53,404 bases of DNA from positions 1 to 53,404 of the forward strand of contig CAIRBK010000091.1 of the NCBI GenBank assembly GCA_903876795.1. Reading direction: 5' to 3'. The notes under the pieces are model-generated. The model made no database searches. It saw only the letters and a list, made by a program, of their open reading frames with translations, and was not told the DNA's origin. This document shows, in pieces, positions 36,371-45,575 of the stretch. The number at the start of each line of letters is the position of its first letter. The stretch's first letter is position 1. A program made the position numbers and the translations under genes. This stretch comes from an uncultured Verrucomicrobiota bacterium. Its GTDB lineage: Bacteria; Verrucomicrobiota; Verrucomicrobiia; Opitutales; Opitutaceae.

Positions 36371-37092
36371 CCATGGTGGTTGCGTTGTGGCTTTTCGCCT
36401 GTGTGCCGATGCATGCGCAAACGCCGCCGGTCGCGGCCCGGCCCGGGGAGGCGAGTGTGCGCTTCACGGTGTTCGCCCTCAGCGGCATCGAAGGGCTCGC
36501 CTACGCGCCCAAGCCCGGCCAGGCGCGGGCCACGCTCCGGTTTTACAGCGCCTACCGTTCGCCGGCCTACATTTATCGCGGCGCGGCCCGCCTGTGCTTT
36601 TATGAAACGACATCCGCCTCCGGCGTCGAAAGCCCGCCGGTGGCCGTCTATGACATCCCGGAAGGTTCGGCGGATTTGCTGTTGATTTTTTTCCCGCGGA
36701 CGAGCCCAGCGGCCGACGGGCGCAAATACGAGGTGTTCGGGGTGGACGACGGTCTCGCCCGCACGCCCCGGGGCCACTTCAGCACGCTCAATGTCTCCGG
36801 TCGCGAGTATGCGGCCCAATACGGCTCGACGCGCATCACGATTCCCGTCGGGGTCGGTCCGGCTCATCCCGCGGGCGGGCGCGTGCTGCTGCGGCTGGCC
36901 GCGCGTGACGAGGGCCGGTGGATCCCCGTCGGCAAGCACGACTTCCACCTCACGGCCCGCGACCGCATCCTGCTCGTGTTTTATCCCCCGGATGAAGGCG
37001 GCGGGTTTTACCCGATCATCCGCCGGCTCAGCGACGAGTTGCCCCGGGAGCGGGGAGGGGCCTTCGGAGCGGCATCCGAAGACCAGGGGTAG
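36346..37092 (+). CDS. Secreted protein linked to Verru_Chthon protein A, unknown function
   Basis: A 248-residue protein whose start lies 25 bp inside the end of the Verru_Chthon A gene. A signal peptide (MARSLRSLTMVVALWLFACV then PMHAQ) is followed by a beta-rich domain (ASVRFTVFALSGIEGLAYAP, FYSAYRSPAYIYRG, KHDFHLTARDRILLVFYPP). The overlap indicates translational coupling, so it probably works with the prepilin-like protein. No known domain. Confidence 0.75.
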   Translation: MARSLRSLTMVVALWLFACVPMHAQTPPVAARPGEASVRFTVFALSGIEGLAYAPKPGQARATLRFYSAYRSPAYIYRGAARLCFYETTSASGVESPPVAVYDIPEGSADLLLIFFPRTSPAADGRKYEVFGVDDGLARTPRGHFSTLNVSGREYAAQYGSTRITIPVGVGPAHPAGGRVLLRLAARDEGRWIPVGKHDFHLTARDRILLVFYPPDEGGGFYPIIRRLSDELPRERGGAFGAASEDQG

Positions 37093-37145
37093 TGAGGCGA
37101 TTTTTCGCCTGCGGTCTTGCCTGCGCGGTGCGCCCGGCGAGGTTG

Positions 37146-37838
37146 ATGGCAACCGCCGTGCCTCCCGCCGACTCACCGTTTACCACCGCCGCCGCCCGAG
37201 CCGCGCACATCGACAGGCGACTCGCGGAACTCTACCCCGCCACGCCCATCCCGCTCGACCACACGAGCCCCTACACGCTGCTCGTCGCCGTGCTGCTCTC
37301 GGCCCAATGCACCGACAAACGCGTGAACCTCCAGACGCCCGGCCTCTTCGCCAAGGCCGACAACCCCCGCGACATGGTGAAGCTCTCCGTCGCCGAGATC
37401 GACGCCCATGTGCGGCCCTGCGGACTCGCTCCCCGGAAGGCGCAGGCCATACGCCGCCTGTCGGAGCTGCTCCTCGAAAACCACGGCGGCGAAGTGCCGC
37501 GCACGTGTGAGGAGTTGGAAGCGTTGCCCGGAGTCGGCCACAAGACCGCGTCGGTCGTCATGTCGCAGGCGTTCGGCGTGCCGGCGTTTCCGGTGGATAC
37601 GCACATCCACCGGCTGGCGCAGCGGTGGAGGTTGACCAAGCTCGGCGCGGGCGTGGAGCGGACGGAGCACGACTTGAAACACCTGTTCCCGCGCGCGCAC
37701 TGGAACGCGCTGCACCTGCGGATCATTTTTTACGGACGCGAGCACTGCACGGCGCGCGGCTGCGACGGGACGGTGTGCGGCCTCTGCCGGGAGCTGTTCC
37801 CCGGCCGCCGCCGCGCGGTGCGCGCGCGCAAGGCGTGA
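37146..37838 (+). CDS. nth: Endonuclease III-type DNA glycosylase/AP lyase
   Basis: A 230-residue HhH-GPD protein started at the ATG at 37146. The helix-hairpin-helix LEALPGVGHKTASVV carries the catalytic Lys and FPVDTHIHRL the catalytic Asp, so both activities on oxidised pyrimidines should be intact. The C-terminal iron-sulphur loop is unusual: cysteines are spaced C-x4-C-x4-C-x2-C (HCTARGCDGTVCGLC) rather than C-x6-C-x2-C-x5-C. A GTG at 37092 overlapping the preceding stop is an alternative start. Confidence 0.92.
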   Translation: MATAVPPADSPFTTAAARAAHIDRRLAELYPATPIPLDHTSPYTLLVAVLLSAQCTDKRVNLQTPGLFAKADNPRDMVKLSVAEIDAHVRPCGLAPRKAQAIRRLSELLLENHGGEVPRTCEELEALPGVGHKTASVVMSQAFGVPAFPVDTHIHRLAQRWRLTKLGAGVERTEHDLKHLFPRAHWNALHLRIIFYGREHCTARGCDGTVCGLCRELFPGRRRAVRARKA

Positions 37839-37858
37839 GGGGAAGCGCGGGGGCGCGT

Positions 37859-39463
37859 TCAGGTTTTGCGGACGCAGGAGTCGCGGGCAACCTTCCTGGT
37901 CTTCGGGTAGTCGGCGATCTCGTGGAGGCCGCGGCTCTCCTTGCGCAGGAGCGCGCAGGCGACGATCAGCTCGGCGACCTGGGTGAGGTTGCGCAGTTCG
38001 AGCAGGCGGGCATCGACCGAAAAATTCCAATAATACTCCTGAATCTCCCGCGTGAGCGTGGCGATGCGGGTGCGGGCGCGTTCCAGGCGCCGGGTCGTGC
38101 GCATGATGCTCACGTAGTCCCACATGGTGCGGCGCAGTTCGTCCCAGTTGTGGGTGACCACCACGCGCTCGTCGATGTCGCCGCCGCCGAGATCGACCCA
38201 GTCGGGGATCCTGGCGGGAGGCACGCGCGTGGCCGACTGCAGGTAGGCGTCCACCGAGATCGAGCCGCGATGGGCCATGACCACGGCCTCAAGGAGGGAG
38301 TTGGAGGCGAGACGGTTGGCGCCGTGCAGGCCGGTGCAGGCCACCTCGCCGCAGGCGTAGAGGCCGGGCAGCGAAGTCTCGGCGGAGAGGTTGGTGGCGA
38401 CGCCGCCGCAGGTGTAGTGGGCGGCGGGGACAACCGGGATCATGTCCTTGGCGATGTTGATCCCGATGTTTTTGCAGGTCTGGTAAATCTGCGGGAAGCG
38501 CTCGCGCAGGAACGCGTCGTTGCGATGCGTGATGTCGAGCCACACATGGGGCGCGCCGCTCTTCTTCATCTCGGCGTCGATGGCGCGGGCCACGATGTCG
38601 CGCGGGGCCAGGTCGGCCATCGGGTGGTAGGCCTTCATGAAGGCCTCGCCGGCGGTGTTGCGCAGGATGGCGCCCTCGCCGCGCACGGCCTCGCTGATGA
38701 GGAAGCGTTTGCCGCTCGTCGAGTAGAGCGCGGTCGGGTGGAACTGGATGAACTCCATGTTGCGCACCTCGACCCCCGCGCGGTAGGCCATGGCGATGCC
38801 GTCGCCGGTGGCGATGTCGGGATTGGTCGTGTAGAGGTAGGCCTGGCCGGCGCCGCCGGTGGCCAGCATCACGACCGGGGCGTGGAAGGTGAGCACGCGG
38901 TTGTCGCGCACATCGAGCGCGTAAACGCCGAGCACGCGGTCGGCCCCGCGTGAGCGCGGGCCCTCGAGTTTGCGGCGCGTGATCACGTCGATGGCGAACA
39001 TGTGCTCGAACATCGCGATGCCAGGTTCGCGGGAGAGGGCCTTGATGAGGGCGGCCTCGATGGCCTTGCCGGTCATGTCCTTCACATGGAGCACGCGGCG
39101 CTCGGTGTGGCCGCCCTCGCGGCCGAGGTCGTAGCCGCCGGAGCGGTCGCGGGAAAACTTCAGCCCGAGATCGACCAACTCCTGCACGCGGGCCGGGCCG
39201 TCGCGCACGATCTCGCGCACCACATCCTCGTCGCAGAGGCCGTCGCCGGCGATGAGCGTGTCCTTGACGTGTTTGCCGAAGTCGTCGGTTTGTCCCGTGA
39301 CCACGGCGATCCCGCCCTGGGCGTAGTTGGTGTTGGACTCGGCCTGGTTTTTCTTGGTGAGAATCGCGACCGAACGGCCCAGGCGGGCGACCTTGAGCGC
39401 GAAGCTCAGGCCGGCGATGCCGCTGCCGATGACGAGGACGTCGAACGAGGGGCCGGTGCTCAC
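37859..39463 (-). CDS. nadB: L-aspartate oxidase
   Basis: A 534-residue flavoprotein with the FAD dinucleotide-binding motif GSGIAGLSFALKVARLG at the N-terminus, the NNTNYAQGGIA-type SNTNYAQGGIAVV, FIQFHPTALY and the active-site region PVVPAAHYTCGG then GLYACGEVACTGLHGANRL. It oxidises aspartate to iminoaspartate, the first step of NAD synthesis with NadA. nadA and nadC are elsewhere. Its start overlaps the panC stop by 4 bp, so the two cofactor genes are translationally coupled. Confidence 0.95.
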   Translation of the reverse strand: MSTGPSFDVLVIGSGIAGLSFALKVARLGRSVAILTKKNQAESNTNYAQGGIAVVTGQTDDFGKHVKDTLIAGDGLCDEDVVREIVRDGPARVQELVDLGLKFSRDRSGGYDLGREGGHTERRVLHVKDMTGKAIEAALIKALSREPGIAMFEHMFAIDVITRRKLEGPRSRGADRVLGVYALDVRDNRVLTFHAPVVMLATGGAGQAYLYTTNPDIATGDGIAMAYRAGVEVRNMEFIQFHPTALYSTSGKRFLISEAVRGEGAILRNTAGEAFMKAYHPMADLAPRDIVARAIDAEMKKSGAPHVWLDITHRNDAFLRERFPQIYQTCKNIGINIAKDMIPVVPAAHYTCGGVATNLSAETSLPGLYACGEVACTGLHGANRLASNSLLEAVVMAHRGSISVDAYLQSATRVPPARIPDWVDLGGGDIDERVVVTHNWDELRRTMWDYVSIMRTTRRLERARTRIATLTREIQEYYWNFSVDARLLELRNLTQVAELIVACALLRKESRGLHEIADYPKTRKVARDSCVRKT

Positions 39464-40305
39464 AGGATTTCGTTGTCGATCAGGCGCACTTCATCGACCC
39501 AGGCGGCGATGGCCATGACGGACTTGCCCGGCGTGATCTCGCCCTTGACGGCCTCCATTGTGAGGCGGTCCACGATGGACACATAGATGATGCGCACGCG
39601 GCGCTGCTGGCCGATCAGGTGGGTGGCCTCGGCGATCAGGCGGTCCACGCGTCGCTCGCCGGCGGCGACCATCTCGGCGGCCTTGCGCAGGGCCCGGCTG
39701 ATGACCAGGGCCTCGACGCGCTGCGTGTGGGTGAGGTAGCGGTTGCGCGAACTCATCGCGAGGCCGTCGGCCTCGCGCAGCGTGGGGGCGACCACGATCT
39801 CCACGTCGAAGTTCAAATCGACGACCATCTTGCCGATGACCGCGACCTGCTGGGCGTCCTTCTGGCCGAAGACCGAAAAGTGCGGGCGCACGATGTTGAA
39901 CAATTTGGCCACCACCGTGGTGACGCCCCGGAAATGCGCCGGACGCGACGCGCCCTCCAGGGGTTTGGCGATGTGCTCCTCGAGCACGAAGGTCGAGTAG
40001 CCCTTCGGATAAATCTCCTCGGGCGACGGGGTGAACACATAGTCCACGCCCGCCGCCTGGCACGCGGCCAGGTCGGCTTCTAGCGGCCGCGGGTACTTGG
40101 TGAAATCCTCGCTGGGTCCGAACTGTGTCGGGTTTACAAAAATCGACACCACCACGAGTGACCCGCGGTCCTTGGCGATCTTCACCAGGCTCAGGTGGCC
40201 CTCGTGCAACGCCCCCATGGTGGGCACCAGGCCGATGCGACCGCCCTCGGCGCGCAAACGGCCGGCCAGGGACATCATTTCCGATACTGACGTGATGATT
40301 TGCAT
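39460..40305 (-). CDS. panC: Pantothenate synthetase
   Basis: A 281-residue ATP-dependent ligase with the HIGH-type PTMGALHEGHLSLV, FVNPTQFGPSEDFTKYPR, FGQKDAQQVAVI and SSRNRYL motifs. It joins pantoate and beta-alanine for coenzyme A synthesis. Normally paired with panB or panD; here it is coupled to nadB, whose product uses aspartate. Length is normal. Confidence 0.95.
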   Translation of the reverse strand: MQIITSVSEMMSLAGRLRAEGGRIGLVPTMGALHEGHLSLVKIAKDRGSLVVVSIFVNPTQFGPSEDFTKYPRPLEADLAACQAAGVDYVFTPSPEEIYPKGYSTFVLEEHIAKPLEGASRPAHFRGVTTVVAKLFNIVRPHFSVFGQKDAQQVAVIGKMVVDLNFDVEIVVAPTLREADGLAMSSRNRYLTHTQRVEALVISRALRKAAEMVAAGERRVDRLIAEATHLIGQQRRVRIIYVSIVDRLTMEAVKGEITPGKSVMAIAAWVDEVRLIDNEIL

Positions 40306-40412
40306 GAAACGGGAGGAGCTACGCGGGGCAACGCGAGGCTTGAACTAAGCTCCGCCGCCGCGCTTATTCAAGTTTTTCGCCCGACGAACCGCACTTTCAA
40401 ACGACGCCCACC

Positions 40413-41642
40413 ATGATCCGCATCAACGAAAACTACCTGAAGCTCAAGGCCTCCTACCTGTTCTCCGACATCGCCAAGCGCGTGACCGCCTACACTGCGG
40501 CCAACCCCGACAAGCCCGTCATCCGCCTCGGCATCGGCGACGTCACCGAGCCGCTCACCCCCTCGGTGTTGAAAGCCTTCCACGCCGGCGTGGACGAGAT
40601 GGCGGCGCGCGCCACCTTCAAGGGCTACGGTCCCGAGCAGGGCTACGCCTTCCTCCGCGAGGCGATCGCCGCCCACGACTACGCCGCCCGCGGCTGCCCG
40701 ATCACCGCCGACGAGATCTTCGTGTCCGACGGCTCCAAGTGCGACTGCGGCAACATCCAGGAAATCTTCGCCACCGAGGGCCTCAAGCTCGCCATCCCCG
40801 ATCCCGTTTATCCGGTCTACGTGGACACCAACGTCATGGCCGGCCGCACCGGCGCCAACCTCGACGGCCGTTACGCCGGCATCACTTACCTCGATTCCAC
40901 GCCGGCCAACGGCTATGTGCCCGCGATTCCCCCGGTCTCCACCGACCTGATTTACCTCTGCTTCCCCAACAACCCCACCGGCGCCGTCGCCACCAAGGAC
41001 CAGCTCGCCGCCTGGGTCGCCTACGCCAAGGCCAACAAGGCCCTCATCCTCTTCGACAGCGCCTACGAGGCCTACATCCGCGACCCGCAGATTCCGCATT
41101 CCATCTACGAAATCCCCGGAGCCGACGAGGTCGCCATCGAGTTCCGCAGCTTCTCGAAGACCGCCGGCTTCACCGGCACGCGTTGCGCCTACACCGTCGT
41201 CCCGAAGAAGCTCGTGGCCTACGACGCGGCCGGCAACGCGCACCCGGTCCACGCCCTCTGGAACCGCCGCCACACGACCAAGTTCAACGGCGTCTCCTAC
41301 CCGGTGCAGAAGGCCGCCGCCGCCATTTTCACGCCCGAGGGCCAGGCCGAGGTGAAGGCCATGACCGACTTCTACCTGGCCAACGCCGCGCTCATCCGCA
41401 CCGCCATGACGAAGCTCGGCTTCGCCTGCATCGGCGGCGACAACGCCCCCTACATCTGGGTCAACACCGGCACCGATTCGTGGGCGTTCTTCGACAAGCT
41501 CCTCAACGAAGCCCAGGTCGTGTGCACGCCCGGCGCCGGCTTCGGCAAGTGCGGCGAAGGCCATGTGCGCATCAGCGCCTTCAACAGCCGCGAAAACGTC
41601 GAGAAGGCCCTCGCCCGCATCGCCGCCGCGCTGGGGAAGTGA
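40413..41642 (+). CDS. dapL: L,L-diaminopimelate aminotransferase
   Basis: A 409-residue class I/II PLP aminotransferase. The start [20 protein letters not shown] and the phrase GIGDVTEPL are typical of DapL, and the PLP lysine lies in [15 protein letters not shown]. DapL converts tetrahydrodipicolinate directly to L,L-diaminopimelate, bypassing DapD, DapC and DapE, for lysine and peptidoglycan synthesis. This route is known from Verrucomicrobia, Chlamydiae, plants and some others. Confidence 0.95.
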   Translation: MIRINENYLKLKASYLFSDIAKRVTAYTAANPDKPVIRLGIGDVTEPLTPSVLKAFHAGVDEMAARATFKGYGPEQGYAFLREAIAAHDYAARGCPITADEIFVSDGSKCDCGNIQEIFATEGLKLAIPDPVYPVYVDTNVMAGRTGANLDGRYAGITYLDSTPANGYVPAIPPVSTDLIYLCFPNNPTGAVATKDQLAAWVAYAKANKALILFDSAYEAYIRDPQIPHSIYEIPGADEVAIEFRSFSKTAGFTGTRCAYTVVPKKLVAYDAAGNAHPVHALWNRRHTTKFNGVSYPVQKAAAAIFTPEGQAEVKAMTDFYLANAALIRTAMTKLGFACIGGDNAPYIWVNTGTDSWAFFDKLLNEAQVVCTPGAGFGKCGEGHVRISAFNSRENVEKALARIAAALGK

Positions 41643-41649
41643 CTCCGGT

Positions 41650-41680
41650 CACGGCCCGGCGGCCTCGCGGCCGGGTCGTG
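41650..41680. terminator. Hairpin between dapL and the convergent hypothetical gene
   Basis: CACGGCCCGGC (41650-41660) pairs with GCCGGGTCGTG (41670-41680), 11 bp with one G-U in RNA. No T tract, but the site lies between convergent stops. Confidence 0.45.
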
Positions 41681-41696
41681 CGGATGGATTCAAGGG

Positions 41697-42158
41697 TCAG
41701 CCGCGCCCGCCACGCAGGAGGATCACGTTGGCCAGGTCGTTTTTTTCGAACTCGTCCCAGTAGGCGTCCTCCAGCTTCCGCAGGCGAGCGTCGGCGTCGA
41801 TCGAGGGGCCGGGAACACCCGACACCGACTGGCGCGCCTGCTCGGCCGCCAGATCGCGGTCGGCCAGACGCGTTACCAGTTCGTGCCAGAACGTGTCGTT
41901 ATCGTAGTCGCCGGCGATTTTCGAGAGACGCTCGTCGTTGAGAAGTTTTTCCGAGGGCACCAGTTGGCCGGAGCTGCCTACGTCCACCAGGTCGGCGCAC
42001 CCCAGCGGCGTGGCCAGTTCAAAGAGCTTCTGCTCGATCTCCGCGTAGCGCTGGACAGCCGGCGTTTCCTCACCCTGGCGGCCCTCGACCACGCGCATGC
42101 CCAGATGCACCAACTCCAGCAACCGGGAGAACTCTTTCGGCGTAAACATGACCTTCAT
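41697..42158 (-). CDS. Conserved hypothetical cytoplasmic protein
   Basis: A 153-residue protein started at the ATG at 42158 (MKVMFTPKEFSRLLELVHLG); another ATG lies three codons later. The longer frame to 42551 is not supported. It is mostly helical and acidic with NDTFWHELVTRLADRD and LEDAYWDEFEKNDLANVIL. No family recognised. It is divergent from the kinase operon with 374 bp between. Confidence 0.7.
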   Translation of the reverse strand: MKVMFTPKEFSRLLELVHLGMRVVEGRQGEETPAVQRYAEIEQKLFELATPLGCADLVDVGSSGQLVPSEKLLNDERLSKIAGDYDNDTFWHELVTRLADRDLAAEQARQSVSGVPGPSIDADARLRKLEDAYWDEFEKNDLANVILLRGGRG

Positions 42159-42532
42159 GGCTTCCACTGCATCCGTCCGCAGCCGGCGCGCAAGGCGGGA
42201 ATGGATTGCAGGCGGGGGAATCGGGCGCGGTCCGTGTTGAACGTTTCCTCCATCGGAGGGGCGGCGTTTGCAGCGCGAGGGTGGCGGTCTCTCCGGCGCC
42301 CGCCCCTGCACAAAATCGGCCAGCGACCGTATGCGCCTCCATCCGGCGGTTTGCAGGTGTCGTCGCGATGTCCGACGCCTTCGGAAGGTATCGGGCGCGG
42401 CCGCCCGAGCGGGATTCTCATTTGATGAGCGCGACTCATTAAAGCTAAGAAAACTATTCAGATTCAAAAAATCGGTCCGGCGGGTCCGTGGCACAGTCTC
42501 CGCATGATGCGGCGCGTATCCATCAATTTCAT
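42159..42532. other. 374-bp regulatory gap before the first signalling cassette
   Basis: No gene can be supported here. The last 120 bp are AT-rich. Three pentamers CTCAT (42417-42421), ATGAG (42425-42429) and CTCAT (42435-42439) form two nested dyads. A sigma-54-like site follows at 42489. Confidence 0.5.
42489..42504 (+). promoter_or_regulatory. Candidate sigma-54-type promoter before cassette 1
   Basis: TGGCACAGTCTCCGCA fits the TGGCAC-N5-TTGCA consensus except that TT is CC; the GG and GC pairs are 10 bp apart as required. It lies 29 bp upstream of the kinase ATG. Inference from pattern only. Confidence 0.3.
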
Positions 42533-44743
42533 ATGATCGCCGACCAGTCACCCGCCCAACCCGCTCCCACCCGAGGCCGCCGCCTGCTGGCGCCCCTCGT
42601 TTATCTTTCCCTTGCTCTCCTGATCGCCGCCGGCGGCTACGGCATCTGGACCTATACCCGCGACCTCGCCCGCGCGACCGATGTGAACAACAAGCGCATC
42701 AACCTCGCCGGCCGCCAGCGCGCTCTCAGCCAGCGCATGACCAAGGCACTGCTCGCCTACGATCGCGACACCCGCGCCCAGCTGCCGGCCAACGCCGCCC
42801 TCGGCGAGTTGAGCAAGGTCTCCGGCACCTTCAACGCGGTCATCCGCGGCTTCGACGCCGGCGGCACCGTGCCCGGCACCGACGGCAAGGAGTTCCTCAT
42901 GCCCGCCGTCACCGACGCCGAGGAAAAGCGCATCGTGCGCGACGCGCTCGAACTATGGCTGCCGCTCTACGACCGCCTCCAGGAGGTCGCCTCCGGAAAG
43001 GCATCCGCCGAGCAGCTCGCCTCCGCCGTCGACATGGCCCGCACCCGCAATGTGCCCATCTTCGACTTGATGAACGACCTCACCAACCGCACCGAGGTCA
43101 CGGCCCGCGCCAGCATCGCCTCCGCCTCCACCCCCCGCAGCGTCCTCATAGCCATCGTTAGTGTAGCCGTGTTTTTGATACCTGGTCTCTACCTCTGGAG
43201 CCGCGCCCGCGCGGAGGGCCGCCGCGCCCGCGCCGCCCTCGGTTCGCTTGAGACCACCTACGCACAGCTCTCAACCCAGAGCGCAAACCTGGCTACTGCC
43301 AAGGCCGAGACCGACCGCATCATGGAAACCGTGCAGGAAGGCCTCATGCTCATCGACGCCAACGGCATCATCGGCGAGCACCACTCGCGCGAACTCCTTG
43401 CCATTTTCCGCCAGGACCAGCTCGCCGGCCTCAGTCTCCTCAACCTCCTCCAGCGCCTCCTCTCGGAGAAGATGTTCAACACCACCAAGGACTACTTCGG
43501 CCTGCTCTTCGACGCTAACCGCAAGGAAAAGACCGTACTCAAGGTCAACCCGCTCACCGACATCGAGGTCAACTTCCCCAACCCCGCCGGCGGCTTTATC
43601 CATCGCTACCTCGGCTTCAGCTTCCGACGCATCATGGACGGCGACCGCGTCGCCCGCGTCTTTGTCGCCGTGCGCGACGTCACTCCCCAGATAGAACTCG
43701 AGAAAAAACTCCGCGAGGCCGAGAAGAACAAGGACCGCCAGCTCGACATCCTCGTCGGCATCGTCCACGTCCCGCCTTCCGAGCTAGAAAGCTTCGCCCG
43801 GCTCGTCGAAACCGAGCTCGACACCATCAACCGCACCCTGCGCGCCGAGGACTTCGCCGCCGCCAGCACCGGCGCCCAGATCGAGGCCCTGCGCGAGCGC
43901 CTCAAGGGCGTCTTCCGCTCCGTCCACAACATCAAGGGCAACGCCGCCCTCCTCCAGCTCTCCTACTTCCAGAAGGCCGCCGACGCCTTCGAGACCAAAC
44001 TCGCCGAGCTGCTCGACCACCCCGTGCTCAACGGCGACGACTTCCTCTCCGTCGTCGTCGCTCAGGCCGGTCTCCGCTCCGACCTCGGTGACCTCCAGGA
44101 TCTCCGTGCCAAACTCGGCGGGCTCCGCTCCGCGCCCGCCGCCCACTCCCAGGCCGCTCTGGCACCCGCCGGCGGCGCGTTGGCCTCGCAACTCCGCAAA
44201 CTCGTCGAGGATGCCGCCCGCGACCTCGTTAAATCCACCCAACTCAACATCGACGACTTTGCCGTCCACACCGTCGCCGCCGACCGCCCCGATCTCGTGC
44301 GCGACGTTCTCATCCAGCTCGCCCGCAACTCCCTCGCCCACAGCGTCGAGTCCCCAGCCGCCCGCGTCGCCACCGGAAAACCCGCCGCCGCCACTCTCAC
44401 CATCCGGGGACTTCCGCCGACCGCCGACGGCCTCGTCGGCCTCGCCTTCCACGATGATGGCAAGGGGCTCGACCTCGAACGCATCCGCGCCCGCGCCGAG
44501 GCCTCCGGCCTCATCGCCCCGGGCGCCCTCGTCTCGCCCGACGAACTCGTGAGCTGCATTTTCGAGCCCGGCTTCTCCACCGCCGCGCAACCCGGCGCCC
44601 ACGCCGGTCGCGGCATGGGCATGGACATCATCAAGTCCAAGGTCGTCGACGAGGCCGGCGGCGCCATAGAGGTGCTCAGCACTCCGGGACGCTTCTGTGA
44701 GTTCCGCGTCTATCTCCCCGCTCCCGCAGTCGCCATCTCATGA
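42533..44743 (+). CDS. Cassette 1 gene 1: membrane CheA-like hybrid sensor kinase (PilJ-type sensor, PAS, Hpt, ATPase)
   Basis: A 736-residue protein started at the ATG at 42533. Transmembrane helices at about 18-41 and 204-222 enclose a sensor region carrying a PilJ/type IV-pilus-like motif INLAGRQRALSQRM (56-69). A PAS domain spans about 256-385. The Hpt-type site is FRSVHNIKGNA with His465. The ATPase has a CheA-like N box (LARNSLAHSVE, Asn599), DDGKGLDLERIR, and a G box GFSTA...GRGMGMDII. The protein ends after the ATPase: the CheW-like P5 domain and the P2 domain of CheA are absent. It should autophosphorylate and pass phosphate to the CheY encoded by the overlapping next gene (ATGA). 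Confidence 0.82.
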   Translation: MIADQSPAQPAPTRGRRLLAPLVYLSLALLIAAGGYGIWTYTRDLARATDVNNKRINLAGRQRALSQRMTKALLAYDRDTRAQLPANAALGELSKVSGTFNAVIRGFDAGGTVPGTDGKEFLMPAVTDAEEKRIVRDALELWLPLYDRLQEVASGKASAEQLASAVDMARTRNVPIFDLMNDLTNRTEVTARASIASASTPRSVLIAIVSVAVFLIPGLYLWSRARAEGRRARAALGSLETTYAQLSTQSANLATAKAETDRIMETVQEGLMLIDANGIIGEHHSRELLAIFRQDQLAGLSLLNLLQRLLSEKMFNTTKDYFGLLFDANRKEKTVLKVNPLTDIEVNFPNPAGGFIHRYLGFSFRRIMDGDRVARVFVAVRDVTPQIELEKKLREAEKNKDRQLDILVGIVHVPPSELESFARLVETELDTINRTLRAEDFAAASTGAQIEALRERLKGVFRSVHNIKGNAALLQLSYFQKAADAFETKLAELLDHPVLNGDDFLSVVVAQAGLRSDLGDLQDLRAKLGGLRSAPAAHSQAALAPAGGALASQLRKLVEDAARDLVKSTQLNIDDFAVHTVAADRPDLVRDVLIQLARNSLAHSVESPAARVATGKPAAATLTIRGLPPTADGLVGLAFHDDGKGLDLERIRARAEASGLIAPGALVSPDELVSCIFEPGFSTAAQPGAHAGRGMGMDIIKSKVVDEAGGAIEVLSTPGRFCEFRVYLPAPAVAIS

Positions 44744-45099
44744 AGCTCCTGATCGTCGACGACTCACTCATCATGCGCCGCGCCATTGAACGCTGCGTCT
44801 CCACCGGTCGCTTCGGTGAGGTGCGCGTGGCCACGAACGGCCGCCTCGCCGTCGAGGAGTTCGCCCGCTTCAAGCCCGACGTCGTCACCATGGACATCAC
44901 CATGCCCGAGATGGACGGCCTCACCGCGGTCGAGCGCATTCTCCGCGCCAATCCCAAGGCCAACATCCTCGTCGTCTCCGCTCTCGCGGACAAGGCTACC
45001 GCCGTCGAGGCCATCAAGCGCGGCGCCTCAGGATTCCTTCTAAAGCCGATCACCGTCGAGTCCATCCAGGCCGCCCTCGACGACATCCTCGAAGACTGA
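44740..45099 (+). CDS. Cassette 1 gene 2: CheY-type response regulator
   Basis: A 119-residue single receiver domain with Asp7, Asp8, the phosphoacceptor Asp52 (VTMDITMPEMDGL), the switch Ser80 (VVSALAD) and Lys102 (FLLKPI). All catalytic residues are intact. There is no output domain, so it must act by binding a partner. It overlaps the kinase stop by 4 bp and precedes a CheX-like gene by 11 bp, implying it is the phosphoacceptor of that kinase and substrate of that phosphatase. Confidence 0.9.
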   Translation: MKLLIVDDSLIMRRAIERCVSTGRFGEVRVATNGRLAVEEFARFKPDVVTMDITMPEMDGLTAVERILRANPKANILVVSALADKATAVEAIKRGASGFLLKPITVESIQAALDDILED

Positions 45100-45110
45100 C
45101 CCCTGCCCTC

Positions 45111-45575
45111 ATGGAAGAAGACATCCTGAAGATATTCGTCCAAAGCGTCACCCGCTACTTCGACACCATCGCCGACGGCGGGGCCTCCTTTGGCACCCCC
45201 TACTTGGGCGGGGAACCCGAATCCGCCGGCCTGGGATTCTCCGCCGTCATCGGCATCACCGGCGCCTACCGCGGCAACATCTACTACACCGCATCCCGCG
45301 AAAAACTCCACGCGCTCCTGCCCTGTCTTGGCGAGACCGAGCCCGACGACCGCCTCTGCGCCGAACTCGTCGGCGAGATCACCAACACCATCTCCGGCGA
45401 CGCCCGCGAACAGCTCGGCGGCGGCTTCATGATCTCCACGCCGTTCATCCTCGCGGGCGGCACTCTGGCCGTGCACACCGCAAAACACTCCGTCTGCTAC
45501 GTCCTCCCCGTGACCTGGCGCCAGCACCCGTCTCGCGTCCTCGTATCCCTGCAAAAATCTCCCGACACGCCGTGA
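45111..45575 (+). CDS. Cassette 1 gene 3: CheX-type CheY-P phosphatase
   Basis: A 154-residue CheX/CheC-like protein. The phosphatase helix reads AELVGEITNTISGDAR, with the catalytic pair Glu89 and Asn92 (ExxN) found in CheX and CheC, where Asn positions water for CheY-P hydrolysis. Its first half (ILKIFVQSVTRYF, SAVIGITGAYRGNIYY) matches the CheX fold. It probably resets the CheY encoded upstream. The stop overlaps the GTG of the next gene by 4 bp. Confidence 0.85.
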   Translation: MEEDILKIFVQSVTRYFDTIADGGASFGTPYLGGEPESAGLGFSAVIGITGAYRGNIYYTASREKLHALLPCLGETEPDDRLCAELVGEITNTISGDAREQLGGGFMISTPFILAGGTLAVHTAKHSVCYVLPVTWRQHPSRVLVSLQKSPDTP

